From contig DXBV01000025.1 in the NCBI GenBank assembly GCA_019116345.1, forward strand, positions 30,598 to 94,597: DNA of 64,000 nt. The letters are read 5' to 3'. Made by a program: the position numbers and the translations under genes. Shown in pieces: positions 15,570 to 23,687 of the stretch (positions are counted from its first letter, which is position 1; every line of letters begins with the position of its first letter). The stretch comes from Candidatus Allofournierella merdipullorum (GTDB taxonomy: Bacteria; Bacillota; Clostridia; Oscillospirales; Ruminococcaceae). Under the pieces are notes generated by a model. That model ran no database searches, had not been told where the DNA came from, and saw only the letters and a list, made by a program, of their open reading frames with translations.

Positions 15570-16992
15570 GCGCACCGGCGTGCTGGCCTCCCTGCGCGCC
15601 TTCGGCTACGCCACCGTCATCACCACCGGCCCCATGCTGCTGGGCATCGTGCTGCTGCTGGGGCTGATGCTCATCTGCGTGCTGGGCCGGGTGTCCACCA
15701 GCGACCGGGAGCTGCTGGTCTGCATGATCACCTATGTGCTGCTGGCCTCGGTGACGGTGACCTCCTTCCTTTCCATGGTGGTCACCCGCTTCACCGCCGA
15801 CATGCTCTTCGAGGAACGAAACGACTGTGTGCTGCCCTCCTTCTGGGGTTCCTCGCTGCTGATGCTGGCGGCGGGCGGCGTTCTGTGGGGGGTGTTCCTG
15901 GTGTTCTCCGGGGCCACCTTCGTGCAGGGCGTTCTGCTGTTCGTGCTGTTTCAGGAGCTGGTGCTGGTGTGGAACGCCATGAGCTACCTCACCGCCATCA
16001 AGGACTATCGCAATATGTTCCGCTCCTTCTTCGTGGCCATCGGCCTGGCGCTGGCGCTGGGCTTCGTGCTGGTGTGGCTGGGCGGGCCGCCCATCGAATC
16101 GCTGCTGCTGGCGGTGTCGGTGGGCTACGGGGTCAAGGCCGCGTGGGACGTGGTGCTGCTCTACCGGCATTTCCCCCGCTCAAACGCGCCGGCCTTCGCC
16201 TTTCTGGAATGGATGGACAAATTCCCCGCCCTGGCCTGGATCGGATTCTTCACCAACATCGGCCTGTTCTCCCATCTGGTCATCATGTGGGCCAGCGAGG
16301 TGGGCGTGCGGGTGAAAGGGCTGTTTTTCGGCGCGCCCTACCACGACATCCCCGCCCTCATCGCCTTTCTCACCATCCTCATCACCACCGTGAACTTCGT
16401 GGTGTCGGTGGAGGTGAACTTTTACCCCAAATACCGCAACTACAACAGCCTTTACAGCGACAAGGGCACCGGCCGGGACATCCTGCAGGCGGAAAAGGAG
16501 ATGCTGGCGGTGCTGAAAAGCGAACTGTTCTACACCTCCCTCAAGCAGCTTTTGTTCTCCGCTTTGGCCATCTCCCTGGGCGGATACCTGCTGGACCTGG
16601 TGCCCCTGGGCTTCAACGAGGTGATGAAGGGCTACTTCCGCACCCTGTGCGTGGGCTACGGCCTCTACGCCATCGGCAACATGCTCATGCTCATCCTTTT
16701 GTATTTCATCGATTACAAGGGCGCGCTGCGGGCCGCCGCCGCCTTCGCCGCCGGGTCGGTGGGATTTTCGGTGATCTCGCTGTTTTTTCCGTCGGTGTAC
16801 TACGGGTTCGGCTTTCTGCTGGCGGCGCTGCTCTTTCTGGTGCTGGCGCTGATCCGGCTGAACTACTACATCAAGCGCCTGCCTTACTACATCCTCTGCG
16901 TGCAGCCGCTGGTGGAGGAAACGGCCCACGGCCCCGGCAAGCGGGCCGGGGGCTGGCTGGAACAACACTTTGGAGAGGAGAGAAACGAATGA
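15532..16992 (+). CDS. pelG: PelG polysaccharide exporter
   Basis: 486 aa. The start is TTG at 15532, giving MAGIGFELKKLF, the conserved PelG N-terminus. AGGAGGTG at 15517-15524, inside pelF, sits 7 bases before it, while codons further upstream have no ribosome site. About 12 hydrophobic segments cover the protein, as in MATE/MOP-superfamily flippases. PelG is the inner-membrane channel that works with PelF, PelE and PelD. It overlaps pelF by 38 bases and overlaps the following CotH gene through an ATGA junction, so the genes are translationally coupled. Confidence 0.92.
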   Translation: MAGIGFELKKLFKRTGVLASLRAFGYATVITTGPMLLGIVLLLGLMLICVLGRVSTSDRELLVCMITYVLLASVTVTSFLSMVVTRFTADMLFEERNDCVLPSFWGSSLLMLAAGGVLWGVFLVFSGATFVQGVLLFVLFQELVLVWNAMSYLTAIKDYRNMFRSFFVAIGLALALGFVLVWLGGPPIESLLLAVSVGYGVKAAWDVVLLYRHFPRSNAPAFAFLEWMDKFPALAWIGFFTNIGLFSHLVIMWASEVGVRVKGLFFGAPYHDIPALIAFLTILITTVNFVVSVEVNFYPKYRNYNSLYSDKGTGRDILQAEKEMLAVLKSELFYTSLKQLLFSALAISLGGYLLDLVPLGFNEVMKGYFRTLCVGYGLYAIGNMLMLILLYFIDYKGALRAAAAFAAGSVGFSVISLFFPSVYYGFGFLLAALLFLVLALIRLNYYIKRLPYYILCVQPLVEETAHGPGKRAGGWLEQHFGEERNE

Positions 16993-18767
16993 GGGCAAAA
17001 CGAACGCTATGTCTCGCGCTGGCCGCCACTCTGGCGCTTTCGCTGGCGGGCTGCGCCGTGGACCTGCCGGCCGCTTCCGCGCCCCAAAGCGAGGCGGGCG
17101 GGGAGAGCAGCCCGGTGGTGAAAGAGGAGACCGCCACCCTGGACGAACTGCATCTGCGGGACAATGCCCTGCTCTACGAGGGCCACGACCCCGCCCAGGT
17201 GGTCACCATGTATCTGACGGTGTCCACCGGCAACTCCTCCGAAAACACCGACCACACCTGGCGGGAGATCAACAGCTACTCCGTCTATGACTACGAGGCG
17301 ATGGGTGTGGACCGCTATCAGGTGGCGGGTCTGCTTCAGGTGGGGGACGAGAACGGCCCCCTGCCCGACGAGCTGGGCTTTGGCCAGTCGGCGCCCAACT
17401 GCACGGTGCAGATCCGCGGCCAGACCTCCAGCTCTCTGCCGCAGAAGAACTACAAGATCAGCGTGAAGGACAACAAGGGCGAATGGAACGGCCAGACCAC
17501 CATCGCCCTGAACAAACACCAGAGCGACGGCCTGCGCTTCCGCAACAAGATGGCCTACGACCTGATGGCGGGCATCGACGAGATGCTGGGCCTGCGCACC
17601 ACCTTCGTGCATCTGTATGTGAAGGACACCACCGCCGGCGGCAGCGGCCAGTTCGTGGATTACGGGCTCTACACCCAGGTGGAACAGCTGAACAAGACCG
17701 CCCTGAAAGCCCACGGGCTGGACAAAAACGGCCACCTTTACAAGATCAACTTCTTCGAGTTCTACCGCTACGAGGACGTCATCCGCATGGCGGACGATCC
17801 CCTCTACGACCTGACCGCCTTTGAGCAGCTGCTGGAGGTGAAGGGGGACGACGACCACACCAAGCTCATCCAGATGCTGGAGGCGGTGAACGACTACACC
17901 CGGCCGGCGGAGGAGGTGTTGGAGGAATACTTCGACATTGAGAACCTGGCCTACTGGATGGCCTTCCACCTGCTGGTGAACAACCGGGACACCCAGAGCC
18001 GAAACGTCTACATCTACAGCCCCCTCAACTCCAACAAGTGGTACTTCTATTCCTGGGACAACGACGCCATGCTCAAGCGGACGGAATACGCCCTGAACGG
18101 CCGCTCGGACGGCCTTGGCTGGGAGAACGGCGTGAGCAACTACTGGGGCAACGTGCTGTTCCAGCGGGCGCTGAAGACCGAGACCTTCCGCACGGCGCTG
18201 GACGAGGCGGTGGAGGACCTGCGGGCCTATCTTTCTCCCCAGCGCATCAACGCCATGGCGGCGGAGTACAGCGAGATCGTCAAGCCCTATGTCTACCGCA
18301 TGCCCGACGCGCAGCATGCCCCCCTCACCCAGGCGGAGTACGACCAGGTGGCCGCCGCGCTGAGCAGCGAGATCGAGACCAACTACCGCATCTACAAGGA
18401 ATCCTTCAACAATCCCATGCCCTTCTTCATCGGCGTGCCCCGCAAGGAAGAAGGCCAGATGGTCTATCAGTGGGACTCCGCCTATGACTTCGACGGCGAG
18501 TCCGTCACCTACACCTTCGAGCTTGCCTCCGACTACACCTTTGCCGACCCCATCGTCCGCCAGGAGGGTCTGGTGATTCCGGAATACAAAGGCGAGACAC
18601 TGCCCGCCGGGCAGTACTTCGTGCGGGTGACCGCCACCAACGCCAGCGGCTGCGAGCAGTACGCCTTCGACTACTATGTCATCGAAAGCGGCAAGGTCTA
18701 CGGCGTCAAGTGCTTCTATGTGAACGAAGACGGCGCCATCGTGGAGGACGAGTATGTGGAAGGCTGA
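16989..18767 (+). CDS. CotH-kinase-family lipoprotein
   Basis: 592 aa. The signal peptide ends in a lipobox LAGC (C at about 20), so it is a surface lipoprotein. The central region carries the CotH pattern: VQIRGQTSSSLPQKNYKI, then LLVNNRDTQSRNVYIYS and WYFYSWDNDAML, with the catalytic Asp/Asn positions of this protein-kinase-like fold. A C-terminal beta-rich domain (about 480-560) looks fibronectin-like (YTFELASDYTFADP). Founding members phosphorylate spore-coat proteins; in clusters like this the target is unknown. It starts at an ATGA overlap with pelG and ends overlapping the VTC gene, so it belongs to the same operon. CotH, VTC and DUF4956 genes commonly sit together. Confidence 0.85.
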   Translation: MRAKRTLCLALAATLALSLAGCAVDLPAASAPQSEAGGESSPVVKEETATLDELHLRDNALLYEGHDPAQVVTMYLTVSTGNSSENTDHTWREINSYSVYDYEAMGVDRYQVAGLLQVGDENGPLPDELGFGQSAPNCTVQIRGQTSSSLPQKNYKISVKDNKGEWNGQTTIALNKHQSDGLRFRNKMAYDLMAGIDEMLGLRTTFVHLYVKDTTAGGSGQFVDYGLYTQVEQLNKTALKAHGLDKNGHLYKINFFEFYRYEDVIRMADDPLYDLTAFEQLLEVKGDDDHTKLIQMLEAVNDYTRPAEEVLEEYFDIENLAYWMAFHLLVNNRDTQSRNVYIYSPLNSNKWYFYSWDNDAMLKRTEYALNGRSDGLGWENGVSNYWGNVLFQRALKTETFRTALDEAVEDLRAYLSPQRINAMAAEYSEIVKPYVYRMPDAQHAPLTQAEYDQVAAALSSEIETNYRIYKESFNNPMPFFIGVPRKEEGQMVYQWDSAYDFDGESVTYTFELASDYTFADPIVRQEGLVIPEYKGETLPAGQYFVRVTATNASGCEQYAFDYYVIESGKVYGVKCFYVNEDGAIVEDEYVEG

Positions 18768-19479
18768 GCGTTACCGCCACGAGTGGAAATACCTCATCGA
18801 CACCGCCCAGAAGGAGGCCATCTGCAGCCGCCTTGGGCCGGTGATGCAGCTGGACCCCCACGCGACGAACGGCGGCTACACCCTGCGCAGTTTGTATTTT
18901 GAGGACTACTTCCATTCCGCCTATTCGGAAAAAGAGGCGGGCATTCTTCTGCGAAAGAAGTACCGCATCCGCATCTACGACTACTCCGACCGCAGCATCA
19001 AGCTGGAGCGCAAAAAGAAGACCGGCAGCTACATCTACAAAGAGGCCGCCCGGCTGACCCGCCAGCAGGTCTACCAGATTTTGGACGGGGACTACGGCTT
19101 TCTTCTGGCCAGCGACCAGCCGCTGTGCCAGGAGTTCTACTACGAGTGCATGAGCAACGTGATGCGCCCGCGCACCATCGTGGACTACGAGCGTCAGCCC
19201 TGGATCGTGGACGCGGGCACCGTGCGCATCACCTTCGACATGAACGTGCGCGCGGCGGTGGGCAGCTTCGACATCTTTGACCCCACCCTGCCGGGCCTGC
19301 CGGTGCTGGAGCCGGGCAAATGCGTCATGGAAGTAAAGTTCACCGAGTTCCTGCCGGACTTTGTGCGGCAGGTGCTGCCCGACCGGGCTTCGGAGTTCAC
19401 GGCCGTTTCCAAATACGTGCTGTGCTACGAAAAAACCGCCTATCAAAACGATTTTGAACACTATTGGTTCGAAAATTAG
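18754..19479 (+). CDS. VTC-domain (polyphosphate polymerase-like) protein
   Basis: 241 aa, soluble. The ATG lies inside the end of the CotH gene, with GGAGG 6 bases upstream. It covers a single VTC domain with its basic tunnel residues: RHEWKYLI at the start, YTLRSLYFEDY, YRIRIYDYSDRSIKLERKKK, then RTIVDYER and a late CVMEVKFTEFLPD with the metal-binding Glu. The yeast Vtc4 relative makes polyphosphate from ATP on the cytosolic face. Bacterial versions next to CotH and DUF4956 are uncharacterised; polyphosphate or another phospho-polymer is a plausible product. Length matches bacterial members (about 230-260). Confidence 0.85.
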   Translation: MWKAERYRHEWKYLIDTAQKEAICSRLGPVMQLDPHATNGGYTLRSLYFEDYFHSAYSEKEAGILLRKKYRIRIYDYSDRSIKLERKKKTGSYIYKEAARLTRQQVYQILDGDYGFLLASDQPLCQEFYYECMSNVMRPRTIVDYERQPWIVDAGTVRITFDMNVRAAVGSFDIFDPTLPGLPVLEPGKCVMEVKFTEFLPDFVRQVLPDRASEFTAVSKYVLCYEKTAYQNDFEHYWFEN

Positions 19480-19490
19480 GAGCGTGTGAA

Positions 19491-20162
19491 ATGAGCGTTC
19501 AAGATTTCATCAAAAAATCCATTCTGGAGTCCGGCGCCTTCGACCAGGCCACCATCCTGGAGATCACCATCGGCCTGCTCACGGCCCTTCTGGCGGGCGC
19601 GCTGATCTATCTGGTCTACAGCAAGTTCTACGTGGGCGTGATCTACTGCCGCAGCTTCGCCATCACCCTGGTGGGCATGACGGTGCTCACCGCCATGGTC
19701 ACCCTGGCCATCAGCACCAACATCGTCATCTCCCTCGGTATGGTGGGCGCCTTGTCCATCGTGCGTTTCCGCACCGCCGTCAAGGACCCGCTGGACCTGC
19801 TGTATCTCTTCTGGGCCATCACCACCGGCATCGCCTCCGGCGCCCAGATGTATGTGCTGGTGGCCGCGGCGGCGATCATCATGATCCTGCTCATCGCCCT
19901 CTTTCGCAAGCATCAGCTCAAGGGCCGCATCTACATCGCCGTCATCCACTACACCGGCGAGGAGACCATGGAGAACGTCATCCGCTCCTTCGGCAAGGTG
20001 AAGTACTTCATCAAATCCCAGACCGCCCGCAAGGACTCCACCGAGATGGCGGTGGAACTGTTCTTCAAAAAATACGACCCCCTGTTCCTGGAGCGCCTTC
20101 GCGCGGTGAGCGGCGTGCAGGACGCCACCCTCATCCAGTACAACGGCGAGTACCACGGCTGA
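19491..20162 (+). CDS. DUF4956 membrane protein
   Basis: 223 aa. The ATG follows AGGAG. Three or four membrane segments occupy about 22-145 (ITIGLLTALLAGALIYLV; FAITLVGMTVLTAMVTLAI; a third after LSIVRFRTAVKDP; and LVAAAAIIMILLIALF). The loop SLGMVGALSIVRFRTAVKDPLDL is the family signature. The last 75 residues are cytoplasmic and alpha/beta. DUF4956 proteins almost always neighbour VTC-domain genes and may form its membrane partner or channel. It is the last gene before a strong terminator, which ends the operon that starts at pelD. Confidence 0.85.
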   Translation: MSVQDFIKKSILESGAFDQATILEITIGLLTALLAGALIYLVYSKFYVGVIYCRSFAITLVGMTVLTAMVTLAISTNIVISLGMVGALSIVRFRTAVKDPLDLLYLFWAITTGIASGAQMYVLVAAAAIIMILLIALFRKHQLKGRIYIAVIHYTGEETMENVIRSFGKVKYFIKSQTARKDSTEMAVELFFKKYDPLFLERLRAVSGVQDATLIQYNGEYHG

Positions 20163-20181
20163 CGGCCCTTTTGCCGCCTTG

Positions 20182-20222
20182 CCCCGGACCGGTTTTTTGC
20201 GGAAAACCGGCCCGGGGTTTTT
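20182..20222 (+). terminator. Terminator of the pel-CotH-VTC operon
   Basis: A 15-bp stem with one mismatch (CCCCGGACCGGTTTT against AAAACCGGCCCGGGG) is followed by TTTTT. Confidence 0.9.
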
Positions 20223-20249
20223 GATTGAAAAATTTTTAACAAACTTCTC

Positions 20250-20277
20250 TTGCTTTTTGGGGCGGGAGCGGGTAGAC
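20250..20277 (+). promoter_or_regulatory. Candidate promoter for the TetR operon
   Basis: TTGCTT (20250-20255) and TAGACT (20272-20277) are spaced by 16 bp, about 40 bases before the TetR start codon. Confidence 0.4.
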
Positions 20278-20316
20278 TGATAATATAACAAGTGTTATTT
20301 TTCGTGAGGACGCACT

Positions 20317-20907
20317 ATGCCGCTGAAAAAGAGGATCAAACGGGAAGATATTCTGGAAGGGGCCGCTCAGGTCATCCGCGAGGGCGGGGCCGAAGCGCTC
20401 ACCGCCCGCAGCCTTGCCGCCCGTCTGGGCTGCTCCACCCAGCCGCTCTATTCCGAGTTCGGCAGCTTGGAAGCGCTGCTGGAGGCCCTGCCCGGCTATC
20501 TGCACGAAAAGTATCTCTCGGCGGACTGCACCAGCTACAAGGACTTCGGCCGGGTGTTTTTGCGGTTCGCGGCCCGGGAAAAGGAGCTGTTCTGCTTTCT
20601 CTACCTGCGCCACCGTAGCGAGGACGCGCTGCCCCTGGAGGACCCCAACCGGGAGCGCACCCTGAAGCTGCTGACCCGCTGCCTGGAGCTTTCGCCGGAG
20701 GAGGCGGCCGGCCTGCACCGGCGGATGCAGTTTTACTGCTACGGCCTGGGCGTGATGATCGCCACCGGCTACCGCGCCCTCACCGACGAGGAACTGGAGC
20801 GGGAGCTCACCGACATGTTCTCCATGCTGGTGCGGCACTACAAAAACGTTCCGGACGAAACATCGCTTGCTGCCTGGCTGGAACGAGCCAGACACTATAT
20901 TGGATAA
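20317..20907 (+). CDS. TetR-family transcriptional regulator
   Basis: 196 aa. Residues about 7-52 form the TetR helix-turn-helix (REDILEGAAQVIREGGAEALTARSLAARLGCSTQPLYSEFGSLEALLEAL split across two helices, with the QPLYSEFGS recognition helix). The all-helical remainder is the ligand-binding/dimerisation part, resembling the TetR_C WHG-type family. A GAGGA lies before the ATG. The oxidoreductase gene starts 16 bases after its stop, so it probably autoregulates and controls that pair. The inducer is unknown. Confidence 0.88.
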   Translation: MPLKKRIKREDILEGAAQVIREGGAEALTARSLAARLGCSTQPLYSEFGSLEALLEALPGYLHEKYLSADCTSYKDFGRVFLRFAAREKELFCFLYLRHRSEDALPLEDPNRERTLKLLTRCLELSPEEAAGLHRRMQFYCYGLGVMIATGYRALTDEELERELTDMFSMLVRHYKNVPDETSLAAWLERARHYIG

Positions 20908-20923
20908 AAAAAGGGAGGTCACC

Positions 20924-22474
20924 ATGGAAAAACACACCACAAAGGCCTACGACGTGGTGGTCGTCGGCGCCGGCAACGGCGGACTGACCGCTGCCATCCG
21001 CGTTTTGCAGGGCGGGTATTCCTGCCTTGTGCTGGAAAAGCACAACCTGCCCGGCGGCTTTGCCACCAGCTTCAAGCGGGGCCGGTTCGAGTTTGAGGCC
21101 AGCCTGCACGAGTTGAACGACTTCGGCTCGCCGGAGGAACCGGGCGACATCCGCACCCTGTTCCGCAGCCTGGGCGTGGAGGATAAGATCGACTGGGTGC
21201 GCATCCCCGAGGCCTACCACCTCATCACCACCGACAAACAATACGACTGCGAGATGCCCTTCGGCGTGGAGGCCTTCATCGACAGGATGGAGGAGTATGT
21301 GCCCGGGTCCCGCCGGTCCATGACCGACTTCTTTGCCCTGTGCAACGAGGTGCGGGACGCCCAGACCTACTCCAACTCGGTGAACGGCAACACCGACTCC
21401 GCCTACATGAAGGCGAACTTCCCCAACTTCATCAAGGCGGGCAGCTACTCGGTGAACCAGGTGCTGGAGGCGCTGAAGATGCCGCCCCGCGCCCGTGACA
21501 TCCTCAACGCCTACTGGTGCTACCTGGGCGTGGACTGCGACCGCATGAGCTTCTTGCACTACGGCTCCATGGTCATCCGCTACATCACCCGGGACGCCTG
21601 GATGCCCAAGATGCGCTCCCACGAAATCAGCCTTGCCATGGAGGAGCGCATCCGCGAGCTGGGCGGCGACATCTGGTACAACTCGCCGGTGACCGCCATC
21701 CACGCCGAGGGCCCCGGCGCCATCACCGGCGTGGAGCTGGCGGACGGCACTGTCATCCCCACCCGCCACGTCATTGCCAACTGCGCGCCCCACCTGGTGT
21801 TCGGCAAGCTGCTGGATGAGAAGGCGGTGACCGAGCAGATGGTGCGCGCCACCAACGCCCGCACCTTCGCCGGCCGGGGCTACACCCTGTTCCTGGGTCT
21901 GAACAAGTCCGCCGAGGAGCTGGGCATCAAGAGCCACAACTACTTCATCTACGACACCGCCGACACCGCCAGGCAGTACGACCTGATGCGCAAGGTGGAC
22001 ACCAACCATGTGCAGGCCACCGTCTGTTTGAACAACGCCTGGCCCGGCTGCTCGCCGGAGGGCACCTGCATGATGTACTTCACCACCATGTTCATGTCCG
22101 ACGACTGGGGCAGCGTGGAGGACACCGACTACTTCAAGGCCAAGGACCGGGTGGCCGACGACATGATCCGGGTGTTTGAACGGGAGACCGGCTGCCGCAT
22201 CCGGGACGCCATCGAGGAAATTTCCGTGGCCAGCCCCACCACCTACGCCCGCTACTGCGGCCATCCCCAGGGCGTCATCTACGGCTATGAGACCGCCGAG
22301 TGGGACAGCCTGATGCCCCGCATGATGATGATGAAGGAGGACGCCCAGCTGTTCCCCAACCTTCGCTTTGCCGGCGGCTGGGCCATGCGGTCCAGCGGCT
22401 ATTCCAGCGCCTATGTGTCCGGCGATCTTTCCGGCCGGCAGACGGTGGGCGACCTGAAACGGGAGGTGCGCTGA
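20924..22474 (+). CDS. FAD-dependent oxidoreductase, CrtI/carotenoid isomerase-like
   Basis: 516 aa. The ATG has GGGAGG 5 bases upstream. The N-terminal Rossmann motif is VVVVGAGNGGLTAAIRVLQGGY, ending in LVLEKHNLPGGFATSF, which is the dinucleotide-binding and second conserved stretch of the phytoene-desaturase / carotenoid-isomerase / retinol-saturase superfamily. The C-terminal FAD motif is NLRFAGGWAMRSSGYSSAYVSGD. No membrane helix is obvious. It should act as a redox enzyme on a hydrophobic or polyunsaturated substrate. The next gene encodes an electron-transfer protein that could reduce it. The substrate cannot be told from sequence. Confidence 0.8.
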   Translation: MEKHTTKAYDVVVVGAGNGGLTAAIRVLQGGYSCLVLEKHNLPGGFATSFKRGRFEFEASLHELNDFGSPEEPGDIRTLFRSLGVEDKIDWVRIPEAYHLITTDKQYDCEMPFGVEAFIDRMEEYVPGSRRSMTDFFALCNEVRDAQTYSNSVNGNTDSAYMKANFPNFIKAGSYSVNQVLEALKMPPRARDILNAYWCYLGVDCDRMSFLHYGSMVIRYITRDAWMPKMRSHEISLAMEERIRELGGDIWYNSPVTAIHAEGPGAITGVELADGTVIPTRHVIANCAPHLVFGKLLDEKAVTEQMVRATNARTFAGRGYTLFLGLNKSAEELGIKSHNYFIYDTADTARQYDLMRKVDTNHVQATVCLNNAWPGCSPEGTCMMYFTTMFMSDDWGSVEDTDYFKAKDRVADDMIRVFERETGCRIRDAIEEISVASPTTYARYCGHPQGVIYGYETAEWDSLMPRMMMMKEDAQLFPNLRFAGGWAMRSSGYSSAYVSGDLSGRQTVGDLKREVR

Positions 22475-22475
22475 T

Positions 22476-23636
22476 ATGAACTTCAAAAAACAGATCTTCG
22501 GCTTCATGGACATGCTCCGCTTCAAAAAGCTGGTGCCCAACCGCCGGGCGGCCCTGGCCGCCGGCTCCGCCGAGCCGCTGCCCCGGGATTACCGCGTGAA
22601 CCGGCAGGCCCGCCGGCTGCACCCCGGCATGATGGAGGTGGAACTCACCGCCGTGCGGCCCCTGTGCCCCGGCATGACCGAGCTGACCTTCAAACGGGTG
22701 GACGCCGACGCCTTCCCCTTCTTCCGGGCGGGCCAGTATGTGGCGCTGCAGAGCAAGGTGGGGGAGAGCCTTGTGAGCCGTCCCTACTCCATCGTGTCCA
22801 GCCCCCGGCAGGCGCTGGAGAACGTGCTGGTGCTGGGCGTGGCCGACGCGGGCTTTTTCTCCGGCTGGCTGAACCGGGAGGCGAAACCCGGCGACCGCTT
22901 CCGCATGACCGAGCCCTCGGGCGAGTTCCACTACGAGACCCTGCGGGACAAAAAGCAAATTATCTGCGTCGCCGGCGGCGCGGGCATCACCCCCTTCCTC
23001 TCCATGGCCAAAAGCATGCTGGAGGGGGACGAGGACTACGAGATGGTGCTGTTCTACGGCGCCCGGGACGAGGCCCATCTGGCCTACAAAGCCGAGCTGG
23101 ACGCCATGGCCCAGCAGGGCCTGCGGGTGGTGTACGTTCTGAGCGACGAGGAGAAGCCCGGCTTTGAGCACGGCTTCGTGACCGCCCAGCTGATGGAACA
23201 ATACGCCGACCCGCGGCAGGCCACCTTCTTCTTGTGCGGCCCCAAGGCCATGTACGACTTTGTGGGCAGCCAGCTGGCCCCCTACGGCCTGCCCCTCAAG
23301 GCGGTGCGGCGGGACGCCACCTGCTGTGGCGACCTGGCGCTGGACGCGCCCCGCAGCTTCAAGCTCACCGTTCACATCCGTGACCGGGTGTACACCATGG
23401 ACGCGGCGGAGCACGAGACCCTGCTCACCGCCATGGAACGGGCGGGCGTTCCCGCCCCCAACAAGTGCCGCGCCGGCGGCTGCGGCTACTGCCACAGCAA
23501 GCTGCTGAGCGGCGAGTTCCGGGTGGCCGAGGGCCGGGACGGCCGCCGGGAGGCCGACCGCAAGTTCGGCTACGTCCACCCCTGCGTGACCTACCCTCTC
23601 TCCGACATGGCCATTGAGGTGCCCGCGGAGGAATGA
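22476..23636 (+). CDS. Ferredoxin-NAD(P)H reductase fused to a 2Fe-2S ferredoxin domain
   Basis: 386 aa. The ATG lies 1 base after the preceding stop, with GGGAGG 9 bases upstream. Residues about 50-155 bind flavin (RPYSIVSSP is the FAD-binding RxYS motif). Residues about 165-285 bind NAD(P)H (VAGGAGITPFLSM and FFLCGPKAMYD). The C-terminal part is a plant-type ferredoxin with CRAGGCGYC and a later Cys (VHPCV) as cluster ligands. The architecture matches phenol hydroxylase or CDP-deoxyglucoseen reductase components. It should pass electrons from NAD(P)H to the adjacent FAD oxidoreductase. The first 45 residues form a basic leader not seen in the core family. Confidence 0.88.
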   Translation: MNFKKQIFGFMDMLRFKKLVPNRRAALAAGSAEPLPRDYRVNRQARRLHPGMMEVELTAVRPLCPGMTELTFKRVDADAFPFFRAGQYVALQSKVGESLVSRPYSIVSSPRQALENVLVLGVADAGFFSGWLNREAKPGDRFRMTEPSGEFHYETLRDKKQIICVAGGAGITPFLSMAKSMLEGDEDYEMVLFYGARDEAHLAYKAELDAMAQQGLRVVYVLSDEEKPGFEHGFVTAQLMEQYADPRQATFFLCGPKAMYDFVGSQLAPYGLPLKAVRRDATCCGDLALDAPRSFKLTVHIRDRVYTMDAAEHETLLTAMERAGVPAPNKCRAGGCGYCHSKLLSGEFRVAEGRDGRREADRKFGYVHPCVTYPLSDMAIEVPAEE

Positions 23637-23650
23637 TTTTTCCCCATTGA

Positions 23651-23687
23651 AAAAGCCCGCTGTGCGAAAAGCACAGCGGGCTTTTTT
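23651..23687. terminator. Bidirectional intrinsic terminator
   Basis: A perfect 15-bp stem (AAAAGCCCGCTGTGC with its complement) around GAAAA gives T runs on both strands. It serves the ferredoxin reductase gene (+) and the DUF4091 gene (-), whose stop codon lies at its edge. Confidence 0.93.
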
